Source: Melieria omissa
Taxonomy: Eukaryota; Arthropoda; Insecta; Diptera; Ulidiidae
Assembly: GCA_963971225.1 (NCBI GenBank)
Contig: OZ020268.1
Coordinates: forward strand, 11,639,532 to 11,703,531
Direction of reading: 5' to 3'
Length of the DNA: 64,000 nt
In this document: one piece after another, positions 61,121 through 64,000 of the stretch
How positions within the stretch are numbered: position 1 is the first letter of the stretch
Layout: each line of letters opens with the position of its first letter
The notes under the pieces: model-generated
The model's input: only the letters and a program-made list of their open reading frames with translations
What the model was told of the DNA's origin: nothing
Databases searched by the model: none
Made by a program: the position numbers and the translations under genes

Positions 61121-62722
61121 TTTATGACTTAGTTGAGGTGCTTCCCAGCTCACACTAGGCTACTGTTAACTGTATCTAATCAACAGTTAGAAGAATCTGT
61201 ATTTGATTCATTCAACACCTTATCTCACATAATAATACACTGTGTTCTGATGCAATTGTGGCTCTTATCTAATTTGCTTTTGAGTTGTTGCTGTCTTCAC
61301 TGTCTTGTCTTATTAATCAACCGCAGAATTGCTTACAAATTACAACAAAAATTGAAAACAGAAAAAGTTGCATCGTTCATCGACCGCATCGGAGTAAAAC
61401 AAGAGTTTCCATTTTCTTAAATGCTAAACAAACAACAATAAACACAACACAACACTGTGCAATGCAACAGGCACTTAACTACTGTCACAGCGCTGAGCTC
61501 GTCGTAAAGGTAAATCGGCTTAGTGATGCACGATTTTTAGCTCACGAAGTCGCGGACTGCTCAGTACCAGTATCGCTCAGTAACCAAGTTTGTTTTGTTG
61601 TTGTCTGAACAATATCAGTTGAGCTACAGACAGATTGCGGGGATATATTCATAACATTATAGATGTAGTCATGGTTAAATCTATATATTTGTTCCATACT
61701 AACCAACATTCGAAAATATTTTAGTTCAAGCGATAAGAGTATTGTTGGTGCTGCACTAAGATACATCTTCAGGTGAATTTAATAACTTCGTCTGATCCCC
61801 TATTCAACATAACCCCACTTCGTTAAAACTGCATTAGCTGTAGCTGTATTGATCTCACCATACACTAACACAAAATTTTTCGGGAACGTAATCTCCATGT
61901 TAAGCGAGGTCTACCTGTATTCGGTTTTTATAATCGCGTTTGTTTGCACTAATTTCGGCATCAGCCAACCATGACGACGCGGCAAGTGGTCGTGAGGTTC
62001 TCCAGTTTGTTGTTCAATGCGGGTACTTTTTCTGTATTTCATCATTTGAATTGCTTATGACTACAGTACCTAACAGTAATTTATGTACTGACAATGCATA
62101 TAACGGATTAAGAATGCGCAGCTCAAACCGAAAAACAGAAGTTTGTTAGTGTAGTTATGGCAAAAGTGGTGAGCAAGCGTCATTATTTACCGCTTGTTGC
62201 GTTGCACAATGTTTGTACAAAGAACAATTAAGGTGAGAGGTTGTTTTTGTTGCTATTAATAGACTCACACTTCTGATTCAAATTAGTTCTGGACAATGGT
62301 TTCTAACTTAACCTCACTTTAACCCAGTAGAACTTACCAATCTATTTTTCTCTTATGATAGTAACCTTTATCACTCCACAATTGAATTTACATTTGGACC
62401 TTCTGCAACATCAACAGAGCATGGACAGCCAACTGAATTGTTTTGAGGCAAACCACACTTGTTGTTTATTTTCATCCTACTTGGTACTAAATACTTATGT
62501 CTTATAAGTTAGACCTACTTGCAACGCAATTTACGTATCTGCAAGTGCCAAAGCAATTAGACTGAACTCGCAAAATCATCGCAGATAACGTCATACCAAC
62601 GCGCAATGATCAACGAAAAGTAATCAACTGACTGCAAAACAACAACGCCAACGTGCACCAATTCTTATCAATTTCCAAACTGCCATGATTGCCGTCTTTA
62701 ACGCCATACAAAAAATGTCGAT
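61121..62722. other. upstream region of the SLC10 gene / 3' flank of Ahcy
   Basis: No gene recognised. Short frames lack family features. No transposon ends were seen. Confidence 0.4.
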
Positions 62723-62728
62723 TTTATT
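62723..62728 (-). terminator. poly(A) signal of Ahcy
   Basis: AATAAA on the minus strand (TTTATT on plus), about 195 bp after the stop codon. Confidence 0.6.
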
Positions 62729-62922
62729 CTTTTACATAGTAACAGGACTAAAATGCATACAATTGCCTACGCCTAATCATATTGTCTCCTAAACGCTAAA
62801 CTCGTGTAAGCAATACAAATGAATTCTTTAGCACTGTTCTATATATTACAATTTGCTTCTACGACAATTGGACTCTGAGGTGACGATATCTGCAAGCGCT
62901 CCATCTTTGAACTGATTTGCCT

Positions 62923-64000
<1,078 letters not shown>

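Noticed and set aside
61133..61420. 95-codon plus-strand frame upstream of the SLC10 gene
   Set aside because: Leu/Cys-rich chance frame in AT-rich DNA, no homology recognised and no start context.

Overview
This is eukaryotic DNA from a higher fly (Brachycera). It is AT-rich and intron-rich, with GT..AG splice sites, CAA/CAG/CA simple repeats, CAAAATG-type start contexts and many Tc1/mariner, hAT and TTAA-type transposon remnants. The proteins are closest in character to Drosophila and related acalyptrate flies. A tephritid fruit fly is my best guess, but no species-diagnostic marker was found.

Layout. 1-1381: first coding exon (minus) of a gene leaving the window on the left, probably an LPCAT-type lysophospholipid acyltransferase. 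1.4-17 kb: long non-coding stretch with GC-richer promoter/leader-like islands, a decayed hAT element, a hAT MITE, an internally deleted Tc1/mariner element and one copy of a dispersed repeat. 17.26-17.81 kb: intronless CDS of the E2 enzyme UbcE2H (UBE2H). 18-24.7 kb: 3'UTR-like sequence, AT-rich DNA and a broken mariner. 24.76-27.41 kb: four-exon EF-hand protein of the calaxin/EFCAB1 family. 27.4-36.1 kb: transposon-rich intergenic DNA with two deleted mariners, one deleted Tc1-like element, a TTAA MITE and a 645-bp inverted-repeat element. 36.8-44.4 kb: five-exon short-chain dehydrogenase whose first intron (6.3 kb) is full of repeats. 45.3-49.9 kb (minus): 13-exon sorting nexin of the SNX25 type (snazarus). 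51.4-58.6 kb (plus): 18-exon APC1 (shattered), the largest anaphase-promoting complex subunit. 59.7-61.1 kb (minus): three-exon SLC10-family transporter. 62.9-64 kb (minus): C-terminal part of adenosylhomocysteinase, cut by the window edge.

The genes are a mixed euchromatic neighbourhood, not an operon or a functional cluster: ubiquitin conjugation (UbcE2H, APC1), lipid and membrane biology (LPCAT-like, SDR, SNX25, SLC10), methyl-cycle metabolism (Ahcy) and a probable sperm-flagellum protein. From memory, the recognised genes all have X-linked orthologues in D. melanogaster, which suggests a Muller element A segment. Exon junctions were derived by hand from reading-frame phase plus GT/AG sites; nearly every junction of the multi-exon genes closes in frame. 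I found no CRISPR, no rRNA or convincing tRNA gene, and no clearly new biological system. The most interesting items are the set of non-autonomous transposons (one with an intact shortened transposase ORF), an unassigned coding-like exon at 36.1-36.3 kb, and an apparent start codon assembled by splicing.
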